Position numbers and translations under genes: made by a program
Shown here: positions 50,539 to 62,609 of the stretch, one piece after another
Layout of the letters: every line of letters starts with the position of its first letter
How positions within the stretch are numbered: position 1 is the stretch's first letter
Assembly (NCBI GenBank): GCA_002914805.1
Contig: JXTB01000028.1
Location: 271,811-335,810 of the forward strand
Length of the DNA: 64,000 bases
Reading direction: 5' to 3'
Source of the DNA: Parasponia andersonii
Lineage: Eukaryota > Streptophyta > Magnoliopsida > Rosales > Cannabaceae
The notes under the pieces: model-generated
The model's database searches: none
Told to the model about the DNA's origin: nothing
The model's input: only the letters and a program-made list of their open reading frames with translations

Positions 50539-51407
50539 CCCAAGTGAGTCAGATCAAAATGGTAGAAAAGATTAGGATGAACTGATGTGGGTCGATGCAG
50601 ATATGGTGAGTCCATCCATAGTCGATAGACTGTGAGCTTCAAAAGAGATACTTTCTAGCTACTATGATTTGTTTTGATTTTTATTTTTATAGCTTTGATG
50701 GACGATGAGTGTTGCTAAGAATCTTAGTATCATTCTTGAGTTAATGTTCTTTAATAATAATTACACTCATAATTTAGTGCACAATAGCCATATTAGTCGG
50801 TATGGACAATAGCCATATTAGTTGGTACGCATTAAAGCTACTAGAATAAGTTAGTTCTTGTAGCTTCACTTTGAATATCATTTAGGTTTTTATAAGGTAG
50901 GGATAAATCTTATAACTCTCGTCGAGGTCTTTTGGGGCAAATGATTGATCGAGTATCACTTGTAAAATGATTAAGGCAATAGGTGATAGAAACTCATTGT
51001 AATTATATTCATTGAAAAACAATATGGTTTCATCACATGCATAGTGAAAATTAGAAATAATAACAAAAAATTTTATTTGAAAATAAAGAATAAATATATA
51101 TCATACAAGATCATCATATAATCCATATCAAATTTAGATGTACAATCCTAAAGAATAAGAATTTTATGTTTACCCCTTTATGCATGTTCCTTCTTAATCT
51201 TGATGATAACGACGATCAACCTCTTATCCTAAATTTTATTGTCTATTATTTAGCTTTTAGATGATGAGGTAAGCGTGCACTAAGTTAAATCTTCTTTTGG
51301 AGAACAATCAAGAACATTTTTCTTGATTTTCTGGTTCATAGAAACCTAAGATAAGAATACGAGACTACAAGAAATGAATTTCTTCTCTCTTTGACTAATG
51401 GTAACCA

Positions 51408-51411
<4 letters not shown>

Positions 51412-51451
<40 letters not shown>
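51412..51451. repeat. (CT)n microsatellite
   Basis: About 19-20 TC/CT units are followed by a short TA run. Confidence 0.9.
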
Positions 51452-51453
<2 letters not shown>

Positions 51454-52059
51454 GTATATATATATATAGCCTATATACCTAACCCTAATCCAATTAGGAT
51501 GAGGCTTTTTCCTCCAGTTTGGGCTTTATGTGCATTTTTATATTATTAAATATCTTTTTGTAACATCTTTATAAAAAATACCAATTTCTATATAAAACTA
51601 TAATTTTATATAGTTTCATAAAACTAATTTTACGAATACTACCAACTAATTAATAAGCTTTATTAAGTTAGATAAAAGACTTAATGAATCCAATCAGACA
51701 TTTCAATAATTCGAGACACATCATTTTTAGTGAAATAGACAAACACTAAAATAAATGGGAAATAAAGTATTCCATCTTTATTTATAGATTATGAACAAAT
51801 TTATTCACACTTAGATAATTAAAAAAAATCTCCCCGTAATTAACATACTAAATAATATTTGTTTTTTTATACTCTGATAAAGTCTTGGAATTTTTTTTAG
51901 ATAATTAACTTTTCTAATTAATATAATTTAATCTAATAAATATCATAAAATGTATATAAAAGAAAGTTATTCCACAAAAGCAAAAGTAATAAAGAAAAAC
52001 TACTTTGTAGAGCAAATATCCTAATATAAATATTAGGAATATATAAAGATAGCAAAATA

Positions 52060-52620
52060 AGTGGGACGGGTCGTGTCGACCTATCCAAAATGAGCTTAGG
52101 TGGATGACTAGGTCGAGTTGGTCCAAAAATTTGAAAAAGAAACCCACCTTAGCCTGTAGGCCAGCCGGGCCTAGAACAAGTCAAGACGAGCCAACTCGTT
52201 TTTCACCCGCTTTTAAAAAATAAATAAATAAATAAGATTATTATATGTATAATTAGTTAAAATATTAGAAATTTAATAGTAAAATTTATATAAAAAAATA
52301 TGTTATGTTTTTTTTCCTATTGATAAAAATTTAAAATAATTAAATAAGTTATATGTATATAAGTTGAATAGTAAATTAAAAAAAGTTTAATATAAAAACT
52401 TTAAGAAAATTATTTAGATTTAGAATGAAATTTGAAAGTGTAAAAAAAAACAGTGAGAGAATGTGTATATTTAGGTATAGGACAAGTCTTTTTATTTAAA
52501 TTTATTTTAATAGACCTCACTCGACCCTATCTCTGTGGTCGGGCCGAACCGACCATAGGCCAAAGTGCCGAGTTGCGAGCTGGCCTGTTTGGCCCAACCT
52601 ATTTTGTTAGGTCTAAAAAT
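52060..52620. repeat. GC-rich dispersed repeat fragment
   Basis: Two GC-richer arms (52064-52210, 52510-52615) with GGGACGGGTCGTG, GCCAGCCGGGCC, GGTCGGGCCGAAC and GGCCTGTTTGGCCCAACC stand out from an AT-rich centre. Such GGCC/GGGCC-rich repeats are common in plant intergenic DNA. The arms show only weak inverted similarity at their ends (AAAATARGT). Confidence 0.4.
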
Positions 52621-55526
52621 ATACCACTATTACCAAATAAGTTGGTTGGTTCCCTTATTAATGTCTTAAAGATATCTCCTAATTAGTCAATTTAAGCTTT
52701 ATATGTTGATCATTTTCTCTGGTCAACCACATTATCTTTACATAGCCTATATACGATTATATCCTATACTTGGTTCTAGACATTGACTAGAATAAGGGAT
52801 ATTAAAAGAAGCTTTTGGAATTGGGTTGGGGAATAAGAGATAAGTTTGGGGGATAGAAGCAACATTAGTGAAAGAAAATATGATAAGAGGGAGAGTTGTT
52901 CAATGATATTAGAGTTATTTATTAATTGACAGAGATGAAAAAAATGTAAGGAAAAAAAAAAGAAGAGAAAAATAAACGAAAATACAAAAAAAACCATCTC
53001 TTGAAAAAAAATATGAAAAAATAAATAAATTGTGACCATCATCTCTCTTGAGCTATGAACAATTTTTGTCGATGTGTTAAAAGAATTGGTGAGAACAATG
53101 CAAAGGCCTAACATACAAAAATTTGGCCTCTTTTTTAAGGATTGTGAGAACTATTTCTTGATAAATTAGATAATGTCTCAACTTTAGAAATTTTGGTATA
53201 TTCTGTCCTTTTATTCTATAACCACTTTCCCTAACCCTATTACAACTTGTATTAAAGATCTTTTGATTATAGTTAATGCCTTCAGCGTAGTGGAGAACTG
53301 TACTAAAGAGAGAAATTATGGTGTTAGCTCTCTCTGTAGGAATGGTTAATATTTTTTTTGAAATCCTATGAGGATTTACTTTTCGAAGCGTACATAGCAT
53401 AATCACTATAAATAATAGTTATATCACACACACATGAGTATATTATTTGAGGAGTGTATTAGCTTTTGAATGACTAAAGAGACAATGAAATGCTTGTTTG
53501 ATGTTGAAACTATAAACTTGTATTGATCTCTGAGATGAAAGGTTAGAAGGTTAGTTTAGGATCAGTTTATTTTAGTTTTGCTCTAGGACTAGCAAAAGTT
53601 AAGTGTAGAAAAATTTAACAAGTGCTTAGTTATGTTAATTATTTGATCAATTTCTCTATATTTATTTGCTAAGCTCTAGTATCCAAAAAGCATCATCAAT
53701 GGATTGTTGATTGAAGGTGGTACCATCACCATATTCCATCAACATCTTGTTGCGTCGCATAACCTATGAAGAAAAATCTGGAGCTGACACTCCTTGGAGA
53801 GTCCATGATGAGGAAACCATATTAATAAAGCTTTGTATCTCCACCAAGCACTTGTTATTTAAAATTCAAGTTTACTTGTTGATTAAATACCCTAAAGTAC
53901 TTTAACTTAAAAAAAATAAAATAAACTAAAATTGAAAAGAAAATTAATAACAAATTTAAGAATAAAACTAATAGTAAATTAATTAGAAATCAACTCCCCC
54001 AACAAAGGCGCTAAAATTCAGTGTGTGGATAACTTGACAAATTAAATTATTATATTTCTATATTAGTTTTACCTAATATAATAGCAATAAAGGTTGATGC
54101 CACAAAAAATTGAACCCAATTATTCAGCTATTAACTTTATGTATAAACTTTTATGGAGGATTTTTATGATCATAATCTAAACCTAATACAACAGGAAAAC
54201 AAATAAAGTGCAAGTAAAGAAATAAAGAAGTCAGTAACGAAATAAATAGGTTAAAAGGTTGATTCTCTACTATTAGACACCCCTTTATTAAGTTAATATT
54301 CAAATTCTGTATTCAATTATTTATCAAAATTATCAACCATAAATAGCAATTAGCTATGTTATCTCTATGTTTTGTTAGATATTACTAAACGAAATAAGCT
54401 CTTTATTTCGATATTTTTTCTTAGGTATTCATTTTTTGCTTAAAATTCTTAGTTTATCTCTCAAATACACTTTCAGATTCTATAATATACTCCTCACGAG
54501 TTTTTTTTTTTTGGCTATAAATCTAACAACATGTCGCAATTTAGATAGTTCATAAACCAAATTGCTTCAAACAGAATGTTCAAGTGCTTAATTGCAGCAA
54601 TTAGAATTTTAAAGATCAATTTACCACAAATTAGATAGTTCAGAGACTATTTTTTTCTATAAACCCATATACAAATAATAACACATAATATTTTTCTTTT
54701 TTCTTTTCCTTTTTTTTGGTATTCATAATCCACTCGTTGAATGTTAATATATACAATTTTTCCTTTTTCAACTATAAACCACATCCAAAATAAAAAATTG
54801 GTAAGTTTAAGATGAATTTTATTAAATACTACTCATATAGAAGGCAAATGGCCGCAGCAATATTGGATTAGGGAAATTAGTGGTCTGGTTGGCTAGTTTT
54901 CTTATAAAGAAAACAAAGTGCTCTCAACTTGTATCATAATATATGGTTTGAAATACATCATAATTAAGCTTTTCGGACACCATACGATTATATATTATAT
55001 ACATATGTATATACTGGAAATGTGTATATGTTTTGTATAACTAATAATTCACTAAACTTGGTTCTATTCATATATTAGCCAAAAGGGTTCCTTCATATTA
55101 ACATATGTTTCTTATACAAAAGCCGTATTTAGAAAAAGAATTAACATTTGTTGAAGCATATACATGTTTGGTTTTGACCATGTATTAAGGTTTGACTTCA
55201 TTATAAAAACTGAACCAAACCACTTCTGGCAAATATACCTGTCACAACTTCAATAAATGTTCAAAAGTACACTTATAAAAATTGGATTAACGTAGAAAGT
55301 CAGCAACAACTTCCATTTCCCATATTCTAAAATAGCTGTCTAAATTTGGACGCACTGAACCAAATCAACTTCAGGTGATGGCCATATAAGGCTCATCCAT
55401 TCCCCTAGTTTCAACACAACAATCTTCCAAGTGCTTTTGTTTTTTTTTTTTCCACCAGCTTCTTCACTACATAAAAAGCTTTTCTTTTAAGTCTTAAAAT
55501 TCTTAAATTTCTTTTTGTGATCTAAA

Positions 55527-56460
55527 ATGGCAAACGGAGATTCAATCTCAATTGAAGTTCAAGAGGCAAAAGCGGCCGCTAAGCTAGAGAAAGTACCAAT
55601 GCTAGCTCATCAAAAGCCTGAGAAGAAAGGATGGAAGAAAGGCATTGCCATAACCGACTTCGTTCTAAGGCTTGGCGCCATAGCAGCTGCTCTAGGAGCA
55701 GCCACCACAATGGGGACTAGTGATGAGACTCTTCCTTTCTTCACTCAATTCTTCCAGTTCGAAGCAAGCTATGACGATTTGCCTGCGCTCACGTATGTGA
55801 TCATATATTCCCCATTTTCATTTTGTTTTTACAATAGAACATAGAACCTAATGTTTTTCCTTGTTCTACAATCTAAGTTAGCATTGAGGCATATGTTGAC
55901 TTAGAGTGATTTTGAGAGCAGTACGTCCTGACTTTAAATACTACTACTTAAGACTTCTTAATTTCGGCCGCTTAATGGCCTTAATACAAGACTAATAACA
56001 GTGAATTGGATGCAATTACCTGCAGGTTTTTTGTGATTGCAATGGCAATAGTGGGAGGCTACCTAGTCCTCTCCCTTCCCTTCTCAGTAGTAACAATTGT
56101 TCGGCCCCATGCAGTTGGACCGCGGCTCCTTTTACTTCTTTTAGACACGGTAAGTTCTAATTACTTCCATCAACTTTTTCTAAGCTACATTTGTTTTCCT
56201 TTTATGTAAATTAACGTGGAAATTTTCTACTTTGTCTTTGTAAGGTGGCTCTTACTCTGACCACTTCCTGTGGTGCTTCGGCAGCTGCCATAGTTTACTT
56301 AGCCCACAATGGCAACCCAAGTGCGAATTGGATGGCAGTCTGCCAGCAATTCGGCGATTTCTGCCAGGGAGTCAGCGGGGCTGTGGTGTCATCATTCGTT
56401 GCGGTTGTCATCTTCCTGTGTCTGATTGTGCTCTCTGCTTGTGCTCTCCGGAGAACCTGA
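55527..56460 (+). CDS. Casparian strip membrane domain protein (CASP1-type)
   Basis: A four-helix plasma-membrane protein of 201 aa. Known CASPs form the endodermal scaffold that guides lignin deposition in the Casparian strip. Exons are 55527-55792, 56026-56149 and 56245-56460, all GT-AG and in frame. Helix 1 (about residues 40-65) carries the conserved Arg (FVLRLGA), and helix 3 carries the conserved Asp (LLLLLLDT). The first outer loop, [20 protein letters not shown], matches the signature that separates true CASPs from CASP-like proteins. Loop 2 has [16 protein letters not shown] and paired Cys residues. The N-terminus is short and Lys-rich, and the C-terminus ends a few residues after helix 4. 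Expression in root endodermis under MYB36-type control is expected from the family and not visible here. The ATG at 55527 follows a leader that includes ACATAAAAAG near 55469. Confidence 0.95.
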
Positions 56461-57476
56461 CAAGCTTGGGGCTGTTTCCTCTCAAGTTGAAAAACTTTGA
56501 TGTTTGCTTGTGGTTTTCTTTTTTGGGATTTGATTAAACACCTTGTCATGCTGACTAGATTGATGGAAAGCTAGTATCAATCTAAGGGAATTTTATGATA
56601 GCCATTGTTATGAAAATTATTGTTGTTTTGTGTACTTTAAAAGATTCTACTTGGTCTCATTTTTTTTTCCCTTTTTTCTCATGCGGGAGACTGAATTGGT
56701 GTTTTGGAAAATTTTAGGGTCAACTGCGACGCATAGGGGTTTTGCTCTCATGTCATGGTTATAAAATTTCAAATAGTAATCCAAAGTAGTCCATTGCAAA
56801 CTCAACAAACTTCCTACCCTTTGGATAGAGGACAATATTATATGCAAACATATACAACTTTTGTAATTTCTGAACTCTCTGGCCATATTTGATGTTTAAT
56901 TGACAGGGAATTTGACAAAGATGGCAGTAAGTTCAACTAAAATGACTCATCTAGGATTACTTTAAAAAATATCTTACTATAGTATCAAGTTCTAGCTCGT
57001 ACGTACTGTACTATCTATGATCATACAATTATGACTTTTTGACAATCAATGGTCATAGAATACTGCGACAGTACAAGAAAAATCATTTTTCAAAACTCTC
57101 CTAATATGGTCATCATTTTAGTCGAAAATACTGCCAGTAAGGTCCATGTCCCTAATGAATAAGCTTTATACTGAATTCACTTCTGATTATGATGAACACC
57201 AAACTTCTATCGCAAACACTGACAATAAAAGATGGAGCCAAAAATTCTTCATGAATTAAAAGTTTGTATTAATTTTAAGAAGGATAAAGAGTTTTCTACT
57301 TAGTGCACTCCAATTGGTGTTATCCAAAATGATTTTAAGGTCTTGCTAGTTTTCCAATAGAAATGGAATTTCCTTTTAGGAGGTAAGATGAGCAAAACAC
57401 AATAATGAGTCACTCTTGCAAGATTAAGTTATAGTACCTAATAGAATATTGCACAGAAAATCCTGCAATCCAAAAA
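56461..57476. other. 3' flanks of CASP and the AGC kinase
   Basis: Convergent genes share this gap. No further gene is seen. Confidence 0.6.
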
Positions 57477-60400
57477 CTAGAAGAACTCGAAGTCGAGAAA
57501 TTTACCCCCTGACTTCATGTCTCCTCCTCCCCCTACCCCTACCCCTCCACCGCCCCCTAGCCCTACCATCCTCTTACTGGTGCTGCCGACCCCAACCGGC
57601 TCGACAGCTCCAAATTTCCCAGGAAGCTCTGCCTCCACCGGTCTTGGTACTTCTGGTGGAGTACTACATCGTATCAAAGCCCAATTCACGCCTCCGAAGA
57701 ATGGGTGCTGCTTGATCTCGGTTGCACCCCTCTTTACCCCAAGGCGGTGCTGAGGCTCCTTGACCAGCAAACCCCTTATCAAATCCCGGCTGGCATAACT
57801 AGTTGCTGGTGAATCAGGAAATCTGAGTTGCTGTCCTACCACATTGAATAATGTGGCACGGTTTCCTGAACCTTTGAAAGGCGTTTTACCATATAGCAAT
57901 TCGTGCAAGAATATGCCAAACGTCCACCAATCAACTGCACTACCATGGCCTTCCCCCTTGATAATTTCTGGGGCTAGGTATTCATGGGTGCCGACAAAGG
58001 ACATGGAACGAGCTGTTGTAGGCTCTGCAACAAGCTCTGGAAGTGCACTTGAAGGCAATCCAAAATCAGCCCGAGGTTTTTGGGTTTTCTTTTTGTTCTT
58101 TTGAGGGAAAATCTTGGGGATAAAACACGCAGGCTGGATACATGCTGATGAGGGCTCGATACAGGCAGGCTGGACACAGAATGCTCCGCCAGCTGCTCTT
58201 TTCGAAGGGTCAGAATCAAATGATGTTTTTATCAATGTTGGGGAAACAGCGCATCTAAGGGAAAGATCAAAGTCCGAGAGCATTATGTGGCCATCATCAC
58301 GAACAAGCACATTTTCAGGTTTCAAGTCTCTGTAGACAACTCCAAGCATGTGAAGATACTCAAGTGCCAAGAGAACCTCTGCAGCATAGAATCTACACAA
58401 ACAAAATAAGATAACGCTTAGCGACAGTATTAGTCTGTGCCAAAGAAACATAATGATACCTGCTTAAGATGCAGCATTTTAGTAGATTAATTCCACATGT
58501 TTAAAGTATGTAACTAAGGTAATAAGTGGTCAAGGGACAAAAAGGTAGAGGAATGAATAGAACCTCAGTGTAACACAAGATATGGCCTGATGCAGAAAGA
58601 GCAAGTATTGTTTCATGAAAACAGGTGATAAATTGCTTTCACGCAATAATCTGAGCTAGCTAAGATCCCATTGAGGAAAGGCAACCACTACTGAATGTTC
58701 TAAATTGAGTCATGCAAGTGTAAAATACATAAGAATCAGTGGAACCATTTCAAACCTACAAATATCAAGACCACGCCACGGCACGAAAGTAGAACTACAC
58801 ATCCTACTGCTAAACCATATATGAGAAATGGTAAATGGAATTATAGGGTGACAAAAGTTAACAAGTTACGAGATATTAAAAGCAGACATCTGCCTCCATC
58901 ATTAAAATTTCTGCCTCTTAACAACCACGCTATACTAGAAAACTTCTCGATGGCAAGACTGGAATGCAACAATACAAACAGATCAATAAAATGAAAATGT
59001 ACCAGAACAATAGTACAGTAGAGGCGTACACAAACAATTGGAGGAACGCATAAATGCTCCAGACATCTAAGAGAACATTTCAGAAAATATAAATCATACC
59101 GTGCAGCATACTCAGAGAAATGCTTTCCAGGTTGCCGTTGCCTCAAAGTGTGCAGATCACCACCAGGACAATATTCCATAACCAAACAGGAGAACCTATC
59201 GGTCTCAAAATGAGTATACAATGTCGGCAGGAATGGATGGTCGAGCAGTTGTAGTATTTCCCTTTCTGTCTGAGCTCTAGTCAACTTCTTCCTAGCTGCA
59301 AGGGACGCCTTGTCCATTACTTTCATTGCAAAATAACAACGTGTGCCACTAAGTTCTGACAGATAGACACTGCCAATGTCACCACAACCAAGTCGCTTCA
59401 GTAATCTAAAATGACTCATGCCCAAAATTCCATCACGAGTTCGTATGGCGAGAATAGCCTTCCACCTTGGATCATTTCCTTTATGCGGCTTATTGGCGCT
59501 CCCAGTAATGTTACTCCAATTACTATCATCACTAAGGCCACTGCTATCACTAGCTCGACTTACACTAGTTTTAGTGCTCTCAAGTGAATCCCCTCTAACA
59601 CTGCCCTTGGTGCTCTCACAGTTCCTTTCTATGCTAAGCATACCATCACTAGTGACGGCATCACTTCGGTACGTACTAGCACAGCTATTAACAACACTCA
59701 TTGCAGTGACAACACCAGTACTATCAATGCTACTATGTGGACTTACATTGCCACTTGGAGGCAAAGAAGCATCCCAAACACATTCCCTCTCCTCAGAATC
59801 TGGGGGGAGCGAGATATCCGTATTCTGCGATGCCCGAGGGACCGCAAACGATGGAGACAATGCGCCCAGGTCAGCAGGTTCTTCAACCAAACTTTCAGCA
59901 GGGGAGAGAGCAGCTGAACTAGGCTTCTTAGCAGGAACCCGGATTGAAAGATCTTCTAGAAAAGGACCCTTCACAGACAAGCTCTTCATCAAGCACCCAG
60001 CCTCAGATTTATTTCGACCGATTGGGACGTAAACCGTTCGCATTAGATCTGTATCAACAGGTTCAGGGGGATGACTAACCCCAGAGAAAGAACTAGGACC
60101 GACATCATCATTCGAATCGCCACTTCCCTTAAATGTAACAGCATCATGAAACATAAGATCTTCCAGTTCCGGTAAAGAGGTCTTTCCTTTCCATGTCCTT
60201 ACAGGCATGGGTGAATCTAAATCTTGATAATCTTGCATATCAGGCCTCCCAACTTCTTTCAATGAAACCGATCGCGCTCTAGATAACTGAACCATTTCTC
60301 TTGCTGAGGCTACTTCCTCTGTCAAAAATGCCAATCGTCCATTTGATAATACGCCCACTTCTCTAACTGGTGCAACTTCTCTCACCATAGCCGATGAGTG

Positions 60401-60511
60401 TTTATGCGAAAACTGTCCCACTTCTCTTGCTGAGGCTTTATGCGAAACTGATACCTCGCTCAAAATAGAAGGTTTCCCAGGAAGCATCTTTGGTTCTGGT
60501 ATACTCTCCAT
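57477..60511 (-). CDS. AGCVIII protein kinase, D6PK/AGC1 type
   Basis: A Ser/Thr kinase of 775 aa. Exons are 60511-59100 and 58392-57477 (707-bp GT-AG intron after EYAAR). The long N-terminus (1 to about 365) is Ser-rich, with repeated REV/KEV motifs and the block [20 protein letters not shown]. The kinase domain (from about 368) has the Gly loop LGCGDIGSV, the catalytic Lys in [16 protein letters not shown] in the catalytic loop, and DFD instead of DFG, the hallmark of plant AGCVIII kinases. The family insertion between subdomains VII and VIII (about 517-600) is Cys/Pro-rich and basic ([25 protein letters not shown]). [12 protein letters not shown] follows. The C-terminus ends DFEFF, a hydrophobic-motif-type tail, after a Gly-rich stretch. 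Relatives phosphorylate PIN auxin exporters at the plasma membrane; the exact orthologue is uncertain. No in-frame ATG precedes 60511 within its exon. Confidence 0.95.
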
Positions 60512-61640
60512 GTCCCTTAACCATGAATAGTCACATGGAGAAATCTTCAACTCAAACAAATCTATATCTGCACATGCAAATGAGATGTTGATTAATGGGC
60601 ACCTCCATCTGACTCTAGATCTTAATAAGTATTCCTTAAAACAATACATGTTAACAAAAAACTATACACTAACTTCCTTTGTACGTTAAACTACTGAAAA
60701 CAGGAGTAATATTCATTCCATAACAAAAATACAAATACCCAGAAGTAAATGTTCTGTCAAAAATGACAAGAAACTGATATGTTCAGAGTTGTATTCGCTT
60801 CCTAATACACTAGACAATTATCTACTTAACAAATTTTCCCAAAGAAAACATAGATATAAATATAACCTGCAATATATATTTTAAAAAATATAATAATTAA
60901 TAATATCAAAATGCTCACTCACTCTTTTGCTAACTGAAAATCAATAAACTGAAAAAAAAAATAAGAAAAAGGAACGGAAAATCCCTAACATCACCACTAA
61001 TCAACATTCAACTACATTGCAGAGACGGTAAATACATTGCTAGATGTGAAAACCCTAGATTAAAATTCAATATAAACCAAAAAAAAAAAGTAAAACCCAC
61101 TTGCTCAAAAATGGTATAAAGAATCCCAAATTCCCCATTCTCATTAAAAAGCCTTCATCTCCACGCAAAAGCTCCCAAACAAAAAAAAAAAAGCAATGGG
61201 GAATCGATCGACGGAGTTCAGAAAGAGATATTGAATCGTTTGAGGAAAAAAAAAAAAAACAAAACCAAATCGGAGAATCAAAAAGGAAATTCCATAAACA
61301 ACAGAAACGACAATCAACGCACCAGAAGCAAGCTAAGGAAGAAGAATACGAATCTTGGTATGGCCAAAATCCCAGTACGACAACCCACTAAAGCTCAACG
61401 ACAACAAAAAACAAACAAGACCCCAAAATCCTAATGGGTCGGTTTTGCAATTTGAGGGTCTTCAGTCTTCTTCTTCCATACAGCTCAAACTCTCACTATC
61501 TATGTCTCTCTCTCTCTCGCTCAAGAAATGAGAGAAAACAAAATGGGTTTTCTCCCTCTTTCTCTTTTTTTGGGCAGTGTTTTTTTTTTTTTTGGGCCCC
61601 CCTTTTGGGTAGAGCCGAGCTATGGAGCTAGCCCGAGCGC
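60512..61640 (-). promoter_or_regulatory. AGC kinase 5' leader, leader intron and probable promoter
   Basis: The minus strand has a splice acceptor (GCACATTTGCAG-like; AG at 60568-60569), so the coding exon starts at 60567 with 56 nt of leader. That leader holds a minimal upstream frame (ATG followed at once by TGA). The upstream leader exon is probably in the GA-rich minus-strand DNA between about 61400 and 61640. A sense-strand CT run sits at 61501-61520. The leader exon limits are inference. Confidence 0.45.
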
Positions 61641-62609
61641 TCTCTCTCTCTGGCTTCTTCTTTCTTTCTCTCTCTAAAGCTTCTTCTCACTCTTCTGCAA
61701 CAGAAGCTTTTAACAGTGATGGCCTAAGACTATATTTAGCAATAGCTTTCTCTTTATTATTATTATTATTTTTTTATGTGTGCGTATATGGTCTGCGCAC
61801 TTTAGTTGATGAGAAAATGAAAACTAAAAAGAAAAAGGATAAAGTGTTTTAATGTGGGACCTACCTGGAAAAGTGGGGACCACTAAGCAGGTGGGACCCT
61901 TACGTGTTCCTTCTTTGAGGTACACTTTCTTTCACGATGGGACTCTCTTTCTCTCTAATTCCATTTCTTCCATTTTTGCATTTTTGGTTTGGTTGTAGTA
62001 TTCCATGTTCTTGACCAAACGCTCTCTCCAGACGCGTGCTTGTCACGTTCAGACTTCATTGTCACAAAAATTAGTTGTGTAATCGTAAGGGTAAATCTTA
62101 TTTTGAGAATCATTCTTTTTTTTTTTTTTTCCAAATATAAGCTCTACTTAAAAATGTCAGATTTTAATTAAATTCACATATTAAATAGTAAAATAGTAGA
62201 GTGTGAAAAAGAGTGATTCTATCTTTTTTATCTTATGTAAATTTTTAATACTTAAAAATAGTCCAAAATCTCAACTGAAAAACAGAACATTTTAGTCCTT
62301 AATTTTCAAAGTATCTCATATTTTATGTTTTTGTCTCATATAGGTCATGAACCTTCAAAAATGACATTCTAGCTCCTACTCTTAAGTCTTGATTATGCTT
62401 TCCTTTTTTCTTTTTTTTTTTTCTTTTCTCTCAATATTTTTTATATGGTATTTGTTTTCACAGCTTTATTATATACCAGGGATCAAAACTAAGACAGAAA
62501 AATATATATATTCGTGTAGTGACATTTGTATGTTTAGTGACCGAATTAAAATAGGATCTGAGTTTTGCTTAAGGGACTATAAGTATGATTAACCCTAAGA
62601 ACTAAAGAA
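61641..62609. other. intergenic, no gene seen
   Basis: CT-rich at 61640-61700, then AT-rich with T runs. Short frames are not protein-like. Confidence 0.55.

Larger units (their letters stand above)
49331..55400. other. intergenic, no gene seen
   Basis: AT-rich DNA. Notable pieces: a perfect 55-bp tandem duplication (50429-50538), a 25-bp tandem duplication (AATAGCCATATTAGT, about 50783-50832), a (CT)n tract (51412-51451), GC-richer patches at 52060-52210 and 52510-52615, and transposon-like debris at about 53640-54260 with the motif CAAAGGCGCTAAAATTC near 54004. Frames such as 52776-53114 and 53077-53406 have no recognisable domain. Confidence 0.55.

Noticed and set aside
52776-53406. Two minus-strand frames of 112 and 109 aa
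   Set aside because: They are Phe/Leu/Ile-rich translations of AT-rich DNA with no recognisable domain or splice context.
57517-57753. Pro-rich plus-strand frame
   Set aside because: It is antisense to the Gly-rich kinase C-terminus.
59418-60032. 204-aa plus-strand frame
   Set aside because: It is antisense to the kinase N-terminal exon, whose Ser-rich codons leave the opposite strand open. No domain is seen.
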